From the NCBI GenBank assembly GCA_950097015.1, contig CATNEN010000029.1, positions 1,928,001 through 1,992,000 on the forward strand: a stretch of DNA of 64,000 nt, read 5' to 3'. Numbering within the stretch: position 1 is the stretch's first letter; each line of letters starts with the position of its first letter. The notes beneath the pieces are model-generated. The model did no database searches. It saw only the letters and a list, made by a program, of their open reading frames with translations, and was not told the DNA's origin. The position numbers and the translations under genes were made by a program. The stretch comes from Macrostomum hystrix (Eukaryota; Platyhelminthes; Macrostomidae). Below are positions 41,696 through 54,600 of this stretch, in pieces.

Positions 41696-44600
41696 CACTC
41701 TTACTTATGACATTCTGTCACTCTCTTATCCACATTCTGGGACTCTCTTATCCACATTCTGTCACTCTCTTATCCACATTCTGTGACCCTCTTATCCACA
41801 TTCTGTCACTCTCTTATCCACATTCTGTGACCCTCTTATCCACATTCTGGGACTCTCTTATCCACATTCTGGGACTCTCTTATCCACATTCTGGGACTCT
41901 CTTATCCACATTCTGTCACTCTCTTATCCACATTCTGTGACCCTCTTATCCACATTCTGTCACTCTCTTATCCACATTCTGTGACCCTCTTATCCACATT
42001 CTGGGACTCTCTTATCCACATTCTGGGACTCTCTTATCCACATTCTGGGACTCTCTTATCCACATTCTGGGACTCTCTTATCCACATTCTGGGACTCTCT
42101 TATCCACATTCTGGGACTCTCTTATCCACATTCTGTCACTCTCTTATCCACATTCTGGGACTCTCTTATCCACATTCTAACCCTCTTATCCACATTCTGG
42201 GACTCTCTTATCCACATTCTAGGACTCTCTTATCCACATTCTAGGACTCTCTTATCCACATTCTGTCACCCTCTTATCCACATTCTGTGACTCTCTTATC
42301 CACATTCTGGGACTCTCTTATCCACATTCTGGGACTCTCTTATCCACATTCTGTCACTCTCTTATCCACATTCTGGGACTCTCTTATCCACATTCTAACC
42401 CTCTTATCCACATTCTGTCACCCTCTTATCCACATTCTGGGACTCTCTTATCCACATTCTGTCACCCTCTTATCCACATTCTGTGACTCTCTTATCCACA
42501 TTCTGGGACTCTCTTATCCACATTCTGGGACTCTCTTATCCACATTCTGTCACTCTCTTATCCACATTCTGGGACTCTCTTATCCACATTCTGGGACTCT
42601 CTTATCCACATTCTGGGACTCTCTTATCCACATTCTGTCACTCTCTTATCCACATTCTGTCACTCTCTTATCCACATTCTGGGACTCTCTTATCCACATT
42701 CTGTCACTCTCTTATCCACATTCTGTCACTCTCTTATCCACATTCTGGGACTCTCTTATCCACATTCTGTCACCCTCTTATCCACATTCTGTCACCCTCT
42801 TATCCACATTCTGTGACCCTTTTATCCACATTCTGTAACCCTCTTATCCACATTCTGTCACTCTCTTATCCACATTCTGGGACTCTCTTATCCACATTCT
42901 GTCACTCTCTTATCCACATTCTGGGACTCTCTTATCCACATTCTGTCACCCTCTTATCCACATTCTGTGACCCTTTTATCCACATTCTGTAACCCTCTTA
43001 TCCACATTCTGGGACTCTCTTATCCACATTCTGGGACTCTCTTATCCACATTCTGTCACCCTCTTATCCACATTCTGTCACCCTCTTATCCACATTCTGT
43101 GACCCTTTTATCCACATTCTGTAACCCTCTTATCCACATTCTGTGACTCTCTTATCCACATTCTGTAACCCTCTTATCCACATTCTGGGACTCTCTTATC
43201 CACATTCTGGGACTCTCTTATCCACATTCTGTCACCCTCTTATCCACATTCTGTGACCCTTTTATCCACATTCTGTAACCCTCTTATCCACATTCTGGGA
43301 CTCTCTTATCCACATTCTGGGACTCTCTTATCCACATTCTGTCACCCTCTTATCCACATTCTGTCACCCTCTTATCCACATTCTGTGACCCTTTTATCCA
43401 CATTCTGTAACCCTCTTATCCACATTCTGTGACTCTCTTATCCACATTCTGTCACCCTCTTATCCACATTCTGTGACTCTCTTATCCACATTCTGTGACT
43501 CTCTTATCCACATTCTGTCACCCTCTTATCCACATTCTGTCACCCTCTTATCCACATTCTGTCACTCTCTTATCCACATTCTGTCACTCTCTTATCCACA
43601 TTCTGTCACCCTCTTATCCACATTCTGTCACCCTCTTATACACATTCTGGGACTCTCTTATCCACATTCTGGGACTCTCTTATCCACATTCTGTCACCCT
43701 CTTATCCACATTCTGTCACCCTCTTATCCACATTCTGTGACTCTCTTATCCACATTCTGTCACCCTTTTATCTACATTCTGTAACCCTCTTATACACATT
43801 CTGGGACTCTCTTATCCACATTCTGGGACTCTCTTATCCACATTCTGTCACCCTCTTATCCACATTCTGTCACCCTCTTATCCACATTCTTTGACCCTTT
43901 TATCCACATTCTGTAACCCTCTTATCCACATTCTGTCACTCTCTTATCCACATTCTGGGACTCTCTTATCCACATTCTGTCACCCTCTTATCCACATTCT
44001 GTCACTCTCTTATCCACATTCTGTCACTCTCTTATCCACATTCTGTCACCCTCTTATCCACATTCTGTCACCCTCTTATCCACATTCTGTGACCCTTTTA
44101 TCCACATTCTGTAACCCTCTTATCCACATTCTGTCACTCTCTTATCCACATTCTGGGACTCTCTTATCCACATTCTGTCACTCTCTTATCCACATTCTGT
44201 CACTCTCTTATGCACATTCTGTCACCCTCTTATCCACATTCTGTCACTCTCTTATCCACATTCTGTCACTCTCTTATGCACATTCTGTCACTCTCTTATC
44301 CACATTCTGTCACCATCTTATCCACATTCTGTCACTCTCTTATCCACATTCTGTCACCCTCTTATCCACATTCTGTCACCCTCTTATCCACATTCTGTCA
44401 CCCTCTTATCCACATTCTGTCACTCTCTTATCCACATTCTGTCACTCTCTTATGCACATTCTGTCACCCTCTTATCCACATTCTGTCACTCTCTTATCCA
44501 CATTCTGTCACCCTCTTATCCACATTCTGTCACCCTCTTATCCACATTCTGTCACTCTCTTATCCACATTCTGTCACTCTCTTATGCACATTCTGTCACC

Positions 44601-45045
44601 CTCTTATCCACATTCTGTCACCCTCTTATCCACATTCTGTCACTCTCTTATCCACATTCTGTCACCCTCTTATCCACATTCTGTCACTATTTTATCCACA
44701 TTCTGTCACTCTCTTATGCACATTCTGTCACTCTCTTATCCACATTCTGTCACCATCTTATCCACATTCTGTCACCATCTTGTCCACATTCTGTCACCAT
44801 CTTATCCACATTCTGTCACCATCTTATCCACATTCTGTCACCATCTTATCCACATTCTGTCACCATCTTATCCACATTCTGTCACCATCTTGTCCACATT
44901 CTGTCACCATCTTATCCACATTCTGTCACCATGTTATCCACATTCTGTCACCATCTTATCCACATTCTGTCACCATGTTATCCACATTCTGTCACCATCT
45001 TATCCACATTCTGTCACCATGTTATCCACAATCTGTCACTCTCGG
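41696..45045. repeat. 22-bp satellite, about 150 copies
   Basis: The core is CTCTTATCCACATTCTG, with a five-base variable part (TCACT, TCACC, GGACT, TGACC, TAACC, TCACCA). Variants are ordered: GGGACT dominates on the left, a four-unit TCACC-TGACC-TAACC-GGGAC block repeats around 42770-43410, and TCACCAT fills the right end. All three plus frames stay open for long stretches (SYPHS/LIHIL/LLSTF); there is no evidence of translation. Confidence 0.97.
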
Positions 45046-45850
45046 TTACTTTTGTAATTAAAATGATAATTTAGACGGAGAGTGATTTCCACACTTAGCC
45101 TGAACGAACACTAACTGTATATATACACGAAGACTGCAATTATTTAGCTATCTGTCTTAATAATAGAAAGTATTATTATTGTTACATCATACAGCATATT
45201 TAGCAGCTTAAAAAAAACTGGCGTTCTAGCTCGTATTTGGTCACAACCATGTTTTCATGGTCATGTAATTTTTCTTGTTTTCGGCGAGTTAAAATCGGTC
45301 GCTATGCACATTTAATATGAAATTAGTTATATAGAAATGGCTTAATCTTAACTGTTGTGTTGCCATGTGAGACCTCTGTTTACTAGTATAGATTATAACT
45401 ATATTAATCGGATTTAGAATATTTTTCAAACGCAATTACATTCTTGTAGCGCTCCGTAAATTACTCTCATTTACTCAGCAGTTGATTGTACGCTTGTATT
45501 AAAAATATCTATTGATTGACACATATTTCCTGCGCTTCTTCTCTCCGCCAGTTTTATCTTGCGTTCGTGTTGTTTGTTCCAAGCTGTGTTTAATCTATTT
45601 TGTTTGCCTTTATACAAAAATAAGACGCATAAAATAGTACTTCTGGTAGTACTCTTAGAGTACTTTTTACTAATTATTATAAAAATACATGGATTCCTTG
45701 ATTCGCGAATATTATATAATTTTAGTTCATTGTTTTCCATATTATTCTTATTCTCAATATTGTTTTTATTATTATCGCTTTAGTGGCCAATAACTGTAGT
45801 TCAGTCAGACTTAACGTTTTCATTTTTCCCCAGGCAGGAGCAAGAAAACT
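45046..45850. other. spacer, no gene seen
   Basis: AT-rich, with a small palindrome ACCATGTTTTCATGGT at about 45247. No supported gene. Confidence 0.5.
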
Positions 45851-45859
45851 TGAAGGTCA

Positions 45860-47070
45860 ACGATTGGTCAAGATTAAATCTGTTAGTCACTAATTAGTCA
45901 AGATCGAATCAGTGTGTCGCTGATTGGTCATAAAGAATTTTGAAGTCACGGATTGGTCGAGATTGAATCTGGGAGTCCCTGAATGGTCGAGATTGAATCT
46001 GGGAGTCACTAATTGGTCGAGATTGAATCTGGGAGTCACTAATTGGTCGAGATTGAATCTGGGAGTCACTGATTGGTCGAGATTGAATCTGGGAGTCACT
46101 AATTGGTCGAGATTGAATCTGGGAGTCACTGATTGGTCGAGATTGAATCTGGGAGTCACTGATTGGTCGAGATTGAATCTGGGAGTCACTGATTGGTCGA
46201 GATTTAATCTGGGAGTCACTGATTGCTCGAGATTGAATCTGGGAGTCACTGATTGGTCGAGATTTAATCTGGGAGTCACTGATTGGTCGAGATTTAATCT
46301 GGGAGTCACTGATTGGTCGAGATTGAATCTGGGAGTCACTAATTGGTCGAGATTGAATCTGGGAGTCACTGATTGGTCGAGATTGAATCTGGGAGTCACT
46401 GATTGGTCGAGATTGAATCTGGGAGTCACTGATTGGTCGAGATTGAATCTGGGAGTCACTGATTGGTCGAGATTGAATCTGGGAGTCACTGTTTGCTCGA
46501 GATTGAATCTGGGAGTCACTGATTGGTCGAGATTGAATCTGGGAGTCACTGATTGGTCGAGATTGAATCTGGGAGTCACTGATTGGTCGAGATTTAATCT
46601 GGGAGTCACTGATTGCTCGAGATTGAATCTGGGAGTCACTGATTGGTCGAGATTGAATCTGGGAGTCACTGATTGGTCGAGATTGAATCTGGGAGTCACT
46701 GATTGGTCGAGATTGAATCTGGGAGTCACTGATTGGTCGAGATTTAATCTGGGAGTCACTGATTGCTCGAGATTGAATCTGGGAGTCACTGATTGGTCGA
46801 GATTGAATCTGGGAGTCACTGATTGGTCGAGATTGAATCTGGGAGTCACTGATTGGTCGAGATTTAATCTGGGAGTCACTGATTGGTCGAGATTGAATCT
46901 GGGAGTCACTGATTGGTCGAGATTTAATCTGGGAGTCACTGATTGCTCGAGATTGAATCTGGGAGTCACTGATTGGTCGAGATTTAATCTGGGAGTCACT
47001 GATTGGTCGAGATTTAATCTGGGAGTCACTGATTGGTCAAGATTAAATCTGAGAGCAATAAATAATAATA
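45860..47070. repeat. 30-bp satellite, about 39 copies
   Basis: The unit is GATTGGTCGAGATTGAATCT plus GGGAGTCACT. It is near-perfect inside and degenerate at the left edge (45860-45960). Both strands hold ORFs of about 400 codons (DWSRLNLGVT on plus, NLDQSVTPRF on minus) because the unit is ten codons without stops. Degenerate, inverted members of the same family make up PKDCC intron 4. Confidence 0.97.
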
Positions 47071-47094
47071 GACTTGCCAAAGATACACGGATTG

Positions 47095-47165
47095 TTTTCC
47101 CTCGAATCAGATTCGAATTTGCGACCTGTCGGTCTGAAGTCCACAGCTCTACGAGCTAACAAACA
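47095..47165 (-). repeat. tRNA-like remnant
   Basis: On the minus strand, TTAGCTCGTAGAGCTG gives a perfect D-arm-like stem (GCTC/GAGC) and AAATTCGAATCTG a B box. The anticodon and T stems do not pair well, so it is probably a decayed tRNA or SINE head. Confidence 0.35.
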
Positions 47166-47724
47166 TAGGGCTACAAGGTACTTTCATGGCCTGGTTTACG
47201 AGAATTTAAAAAGAAAAATGCAGAAATATTTATAAACATTGTAGGTTAAACTACGAGTATATTTTAGTCATAGTGTTGGCTTCTTGCATTGTTTATGAAG
47301 GTGTCGTTTTATTGTTTTTTAGTGTCTGTGCAACAAATATAAATTATGTAATATAATCTGTGTGTGCGTGATTGAGTGTAGAACTGTAGATAAGCGGTGA
47401 TTTAATAGCGGCACTTAAAAAATTGCAACGGTGTGGGTTACGAGCGTAAAAAGTGCGAATCGCAGAATTGCACGATGCAAATGTGGGAGCAAACTGAAGA
47501 GCGACTTCGGTTTTTAATATGACTTATAATTTCCTTTATTCTTGTCCTGATCCTAATTAGTCTTTTAACGAGAATTATACTATAGCTGATTGGATAAAGT
47601 TTCTGAAAATGTTTAGGCTAGACCTATATCCTACCTCCCTCTCGTACACAGTTCTGCACATTCTTTTCCCGACCACAGATACTATAATAACTTATTATAG
47701 CTATAATATACTGTTCCGACCAGC
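47166..47724. other. spacer, no gene seen
   Basis: AT-rich sequence between two arrays. Nothing recognised. Confidence 0.5.
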
Positions 47725-48050
47725 TAGCCCCTCATACCCAGCAAGACACCCACCCCACTCCACTCCTGCGCAGTCATGTTCATTCTCTTCGCGGTCAGTT
47801 AGCCACCTCACTCCCAGTAAGACACCCACCTCACTCCCCTCCTGCGCAGTCATGTTCATTCTCTTCGAGGTCAGTTAGCCACCTCACTCCCAGTAAGACA
47901 CCCACCTCACTCCCCTCCTGCGCAGTCATGTTCATTCTCTTCGAGGTCAGTTAGCCACCTCACTCCCAGTAAGACACCCACCTCACTCCCCTCCTGCGCA
48001 GTCATGTTCATTCTCTTCGAGGTCAGTTAGCCATGCACCTCGCGCCCATT
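47725..48050. repeat. 76-bp tandem repeat, about 4 copies
   Basis: Units start AGCCACCTCACTCCCAGTAA and contain CTGCGCAGTCATGTTCATTC and TCTTCGAGGTCAGTT; starts at 47801, 47877 and 47953 are 76 bp apart. Inner copies are nearly identical. It lies downstream of the PKDCC 3' end. Confidence 0.9.
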
Positions 48051-48419
48051 AAGAAACCCATCCCACACCACTCCACTGAATTTTCTGTTTTATTTTAAAC
48101 TAGGGTTGTAGCCTATTTTCGATATCGGGGTGTGCAACAGGTTTGCTTTCGAAGCAATTGACAGGCACTCGTGTGAAAACATTAGAAACAGTAAAGTGTA
48201 CAACAATCAATTTCGAAGAGGTTTTAATGCGGTTCAGCAGCTCAAAATCAGCAATGAAACGTAGGTAAAAAGGTTTCAAAGAACCCGAATTAATATTATT
48301 ATTCATATCGGGATCAATACAACGTTCTGAGAACAGATTTTGTACAAACAGCACCATGTGCTGTGTGACGGCTTAAAGTTTGCTACAAGCAACTCGTTAA
48401 AGGGGACCAGCTGAGGGGA

Positions 48420-48425
48420 TTTATT
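48420..48425 (-). promoter_or_regulatory. candidate PKDCC poly(A) signal
   Basis: AATAAA on the minus strand about 235 nt past the PKDCC stop codon. Position is reasonable, but the motif is common in AT-rich DNA. Confidence 0.4.
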
Positions 48426-48658
48426 TAACAAATAAAAACGTGCTACAGTGCCAAAATCTACGTAAGATCACAGCGGGTAAATGCCTGGGATTTGTGCCGA
48501 TCAAGATTTCGTAAAAAAATAAACGTTTTTTTAAACAGAAGCATTCACATTGCCCTAATAAAGATAAGTACAGTGCGCTTCAGTCGCTTGATTGCCATAA
48601 GAAATTGCCGCATGTGTTTAAGAGGCCTACGACATAGGCTAGGCTGCAGGGATTGTCG

Positions 48659-51600
48659 CTACTTCCTCAGATAGAGCTGATGTCCAGGTGAAGGGACAAC
48701 CTTATCGGCTGCGGATTTCAGTATTATCACCGTGCGGTCTGCAATTAGCGAATTTTATATTACATGTAAATGGTAGATTGGGTCTAGCCTATACAGTTCT
48801 ACTGCTATTTATTTTAGCGAACTCCAGACCTCTCGTTTAGAAGTCCGAAGCTCTAACCGCTTAGCTACTAGCTCCCTTAACAGTAAAGATTTCTCTTTTT
48901 TCCGTATCTCCTCAAATATTTAACGAATCGCTTTGAATATCCAGAACACGGCAAAAATTTTCCGCTCAATTCGATTAAACAACTTTCAGAATCACAAAAC
49001 ATCGGCATCGTTGAGAAATTCAACGATTCTTGTCGACGTGTCTGGTGGCAAGAACATTGCAAATGAAAGCATATTTTTTCTGCTCACAAAATTTCATCGT
49101 GTAACCATGTCGGCTATCATTATTAACTATTTTGAATTGATTGAATTGTTTATTTTTCATTTCTGAACCAACACGGATTCGCCAGGGTCTTCGACAAGAA
49201 TCGCTGAATATCTCGCCGATGCTGAGGTCGGACGGCTTTGAAAGTTAGTTCATCGTAAATGGCGGAGAATTTTGATCCAGATGGTAGACTTTCACGAAAA
49301 TCGGTCATTCGGTTTGGGAGCTATTGGAGCTTTGAGGAATAGCCTGGTCTCTCTACTGTCAAGTGCGGACACTCACTGGTCCACGAGCGCTCGGGTGTGA
49401 CCACGAATCCCTGACAGCCGGGTTCCGAGGTGCAGAGCATCCGCGCCTCGGCCAGGCTGTAGGCGGTGACTCGGCACTGGGCGCCGCGCACCGTGTAGCT
49501 GCAGGGATAATCTGAGCCGGCCACTGACGCGTTGGCCACTTGATGGAATGCAGAGGTGACGACCGGCAGGGCTGGAGGATTTCGGTAGTGAGTTTAGATT
49601 CTTTCTGACACGAACCAATCAGCGACTCCCAGATTATTGATCTGGGGTGGGTGAGTTGTAGAGCGGTCTTATGTGTTTGCCTCTCGCATGACTAACGTCC
49701 CTAAACTCGATTCCGCAGCGAGGCCACATTCATTTGGGGCGCAGCAGTGTCTTGTCGTGAAATTTAGACCCTTAAGAGCCAATCATCAAGGCATAGTGAG
49801 AGTGTATACTGCCTGACTATGAGAAAGTCAGGACAGATATTGACACCTGTATGAGTGTGTACGGTACCTGTATGAGCGTGCGCTTGCGGAGTCAGCGAAA
49901 TGGGCAGAATTGTTTCCTCGCTGCCTGCGGGTCTATTGTCACCAAATGTACCAGTGCCCACAGCCTTCCTGCAAACAAACTATTTTTAGAAGAAGTGACT
50001 CCTAAATTTTCTCCGACCAATCAGCGATTCCCAAATTCGCTTTAACCAATCAGTGATATACTAATTAGATCTTGACCAATAATCGGCTTTTATTCGGATT
50101 CTCTGACCAATCAGCTTCGCCTATGAGCTCTCAAATTCGTCCTTTACTAATAAGTTGACTTTAGCCAATTAGCGAATGCCGTGACTCACTTTCTTGACCA
50201 ATCAGTGGATAGAGACCGTCGCTGTAGCGTCGGACGAGCCGACTGATCTCGGCCCCCAGCTGCTGACTGCCGCCGCCGACGTCGCGTCCCGGACGCCGCA
50301 GGTCGCGAACTCCATCGGCGAGGCCCGGCGGAGCGCCATGCTGCAGTAGGAAATTGAAAAATTGTCCACCAGCTCGATGGAGATTGACTCGGTCGTTGTG
50401 TCCCGGACAGGCCCACTGACGGCAGCGGGTGCTGACAATTGGGAGGTCGAAGGTGACATAGATTGCTCATTGGTTGCAGAATAAATAGGTAATAACTGTT
50501 AGGAGTACTGGAAATCACAGTGAGTCTCGCCTCTTATGAGAATGCGTAGAATGTGGATGAGATGCTAAGGATGAGAGTGAAAGGAATAGACTGAGAGTGA
50601 AAGGCATAGACTGAGAGTGAAAGGCATAGACTGAGAGTGAAAGGCATAGACTGAGAGGTGAAAGGCATAGACTGAGAGTGAAAGGCATAGACTGAGAGGC
50701 AAAGGCATAGACTGAGAGTGAAAGGCATAGACTGAGAGGTGAAAGGCATAGACTGAGAGTGAAAGGCATAGACTGAGAGTGAAAGGCATAGACTGAGAGT
50801 GAAAGGCATAGACTGAGAGTGAAAGGCATAGACTGAGAGTGAAAGGCATAGACTGAGAGTGAAAGGCATAGACTGAGAGGCAAAGGCATAGACTGAGAGT
50901 GAAAGGCATAGACTGAGAGGTGAAAGGCATAGACTGAGAGTGAAAGGCATAGACTGAGAGTGAAAGGCATAGACTGAGAGTGAAAGGCATAGACTGAGAG
51001 TGAAAGGCATAGACTGAGAGTGAAAGGCATAGACTGAGAGTGAAAGGCATAGACTGAGAGTGAAAGGCATAGACTGAGAGTGAAAGGCATGGACTGAGAG
51101 TGAAAGGCATAGACTGAGAGTGAAAGGCATAGACTGAGAGTGAAAGGCATGGACTGAGAGTGAAAGGCATAGACTGAGAGTGAAAGGCATAGACTGAGAG
51201 TAAAAGGCATAGACTGAGAGTAAAAGGCATAGACTAAGAGTGAAAGGCAAAGACTGAGTGTGAAGGCCTCACTGAACATAGTTGATCCTGTCGACCTTCT
51301 CGCTGCAGAGTCCTTCGCTCGCGCTGCACTCTGGCAATCGCCTGTCGAGGTCGTCCAAGTCGATGAGCTTCAGCCGGCCGCCGCTCGTCAACGCGAATTG
51401 GCCGCGGCGAAAGTCACGCAGAGCCAGCGAGCCGACAGACGAAGAGTGCAGGTTACTGAGCAGCATGCTCAGGTCCGAAGCAATCTGTGACGATGTGGGC
51501 ACAATTCTATTGTAGCTCTCTGATCCAAATTGCTGCTGCATACTACTTTCAGCGTAATAGCGAATGCAGAAATAGTTTGCATACGCCATCCCCGATTCTT

Positions 51601-54600
51601 ACCCGAAGCCGGTCATCCCAGCCCATCTGCAGAAGGCCCACAATGTCCAATGGGCTGCCAACTTCGGTGGCGATGTAGAAATCTTGCTGGGACAGGCACC
51701 AGGCTTTTAACTGCGGGATGGTGACAAATGAGTCTTAATTGTCATTCATTCATTCATTCATTCATTCATTCATCCATTTATTCATTAATTAATTAATTAA
51801 TTAATTCATTCATTCATTCATTTATTCATTCATCCATTCATCCATTTATTCATTCATTTATTAATTCATTCATTCATTCATTCATTCATTCATTCATTCA
51901 TTCATTCATTCATTCATTCATTCATTCATTCATTCATTCATTCATTCATTCATTCATTCATTCATTCATTCATTCATTCATCCATTTATTCATTCATTTA
52001 TTTATTAATTCATTCATTCATTCATTCATTCATTCATTCATTCATTCATTCATTCATTCATTCATTCATTCATCCATTTATTCATTCATTTATTAATTAA
52101 TTAATTAATTAATTCATTCATTCATTCATTCATTCATTATTTCATTCATTCATCCATTCATTCATTTATTTATTCATTCATTCATTCATTCATTCATTCA
52201 TACAGGTTGCGCAGTTGCACATATTTTTTGACTTGCCAATCATAATGAATCCAAGACAGAGCTAAAAGGGGATTGTAATCCTATACACACAGGTAAGAGG
52301 GTTATCTCTGCCAGTATTAATAACTTGATGCCCATCGCAAAGAAATTCCCTATTTCTCACAACCCATTTAAGGGAGACATCGATCTGGCCCTCGCGTGTG
52401 GGTCAGTACAGGATGCAGCGATGATTCAGCCCAGGTGATTAAGTTGTTCCTATATTTTCTCCTCATTTCGCCTGTCCCTCAACAATGTGGACCCGCGGTT
52501 GGGACAAATTAATTTCCCTATATATGGTGAAGGCCTGGCTTGACAACTGCAGAGAAATGACGCATTCCTAGAAAAAATAGACACCCTCAGCACTTCGCGA
52601 GCGGATTCGAACCAATGCCCATTCTGTGAGAGGGTCTCACAGAATGCTACTCAGAATTTGTACTCTTTATACTCACATAATAACAAAGAGCTCATGAATC
52701 AGCCAGCATTACTGTATGGGCTGATAAATTGCTTTTGTTACTAATCGATTGGACGCACGCAGACGCAGACTGTAGAAGAATAATCTTGAGCCGTGCATGC
52801 CTAAGCTGAGGGGTGAGTAATTTCTAGACTGGGACGAGAACAAATGTGAGGAGTTAAAATCCAAAGTGAGAGTGACGTGACAGACAGCTGCAGGAGTTCA
52901 GGCACTTGTCTGTACGTCAGGGGAGTGGCCAAAAGAGTGTGTGGAAAACTATTTTTTGCTTAAAAAATGCGTCATCTCACTGAGCACAGTACAGCCATGT
53001 AGCGACGGGCGCTTACACTGTTCTCAACTATGCATTCGTCACTACACTATACTCAGAACAGCAGCTTTGCATCAAGATAGAGCTTCCTGTTGAGTATAGG
53101 GAAAGCTAGCTAAAATAAAGCCTTCTATATACTCGTACTTAAGCATATTGAAACTTTGAGACAGTAAGCGTGTCCCCCTGAAGCCTTGCCTTAACTCGTA
53201 GATTGTGGGCGGCGGTTTGGGGAGAGATATTGATCCCAGCAGCGGGATTTGATGGGAAGAGAGAAGGAAGGCGGGAAGACGTTTCCGCTCCAAACTGAAG
53301 CAGGTTGATGAGTAGAAAGCTGAGGTGGGGGTGCCAGTAATCTTAGGGAAGGGGAATAATCAGACCCGAGCCGTCAGATCGATATAGTCTTAGTCGATGA
53401 ATAAGAATTTCAGCCCCGCGTCACTCAAATCCCCGGGACCTCCCCGCCAGATGCATTTGCTCACCTCTGTCTATATCGCACCTATATATTCTCCCATTCT
53501 CCCATTCTGCTTTTCTTTCTTAACACCTGCGCTGCTGCTGCTGCTGCTCCTCCACCTCTTCCCCGACTATCCTTCCGCATTCCCAATCGCTCATGCGTTT
53601 CGTCATCCTACTCCTCCTCCTCCTATAGTTGACAATTCTGGTTCCCATGGAAGTTGCATTAAAGTGTGGTGGAGGTTGGGATGGGTGCCCGTGAGAGTTG
53701 TTAGCGTCCTCCACCCCATACTCTACTCACACAGTCTGCTCTAATAGACACAGTTTCCTTCCTCTCAGCTATTAGGCTGGCCGGGTTGGCACGACATCGG
53801 GGTCTGGCCAGGTCCGCGGACCAACGATGTTTAGAATGGGGCGGGCGGCTAGCTGAAGGGGACCAGTTTCATTTTCGCTAATTGACTGCATTGTTCAACT
53901 GGGACTGCGGCTAACAGAGAAGTAGGACGGAAGAGGCGGATAGTGAGTGGGCCTTGAGTACTGGCTACGGCTTTGTATTGCAGCAATTCTATGGGTGGAG
54001 CCTCTCGTTCCAGCATCTGCTTCCCTCTTTCAGAGCCATCAGCTGTTCTGGCTGCGACTCTCTTGAAATTCTTCTCCTGCAGTCTGTCTCTAAAGCAGCA
54101 TTTTCTGTTGCAATTTAATTCTTAGAGACATAAACTATGCTCAGAAATCTGCACTGTTTACGGGAAGGAGAGCTAGCGAGAGTGAGATGTGAAGGAGAGA
54201 GGAGAGAGAGGGAGGGAGAGAGAGGACCTCCAATCTGACGCGGTAAAGAAGAAGTGCAGACATTAAATTTAAATTTGCCGATATTTCTAATATTTAAGGA
54301 GAGGGAGAGAGAGAGGGAGAGAGAGGAAGAGAGAGGAAGAGAGAGGGAGAGGGAGAGAGGGGGAGAGAGAGGAGAGCACCTTCAATCCCAGGCACTGACG
54401 CAGTAAAGAGTTAAAGCTGACTTTAATTTTAATTTTGCCGATATTTCGAATTAAAATTCTTCGTCAGGGCAGAAAAAAGCGAATTTTATTTGGCGTGATA
54501 GGCTGTGTATATATAAAGTTTTAAATGCCGATAAAAATCGATAGAAAGAGAGAGAGAGAGCTCAATAGTGTAAAACCCTAGTAAGTACATTATGATGGGT

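Noticed and set aside
41696-45045. Array of TTATCCACA, identical to the bacterial DnaA box, as a possible origin or bacterial insert
   Set aside because: The match is one short motif inside a homogenised 22-bp satellite flanked by eukaryotic genes; no bacterial gene or AT-rich unwinding element accompanies it.
45924-47159. Long plus- and minus-strand ORFs (about 400 codons) as repeat-protein genes
   Set aside because: They exist only because a stop-free 30-bp unit is a multiple of three; there is no splice context, promoter or coding bias.
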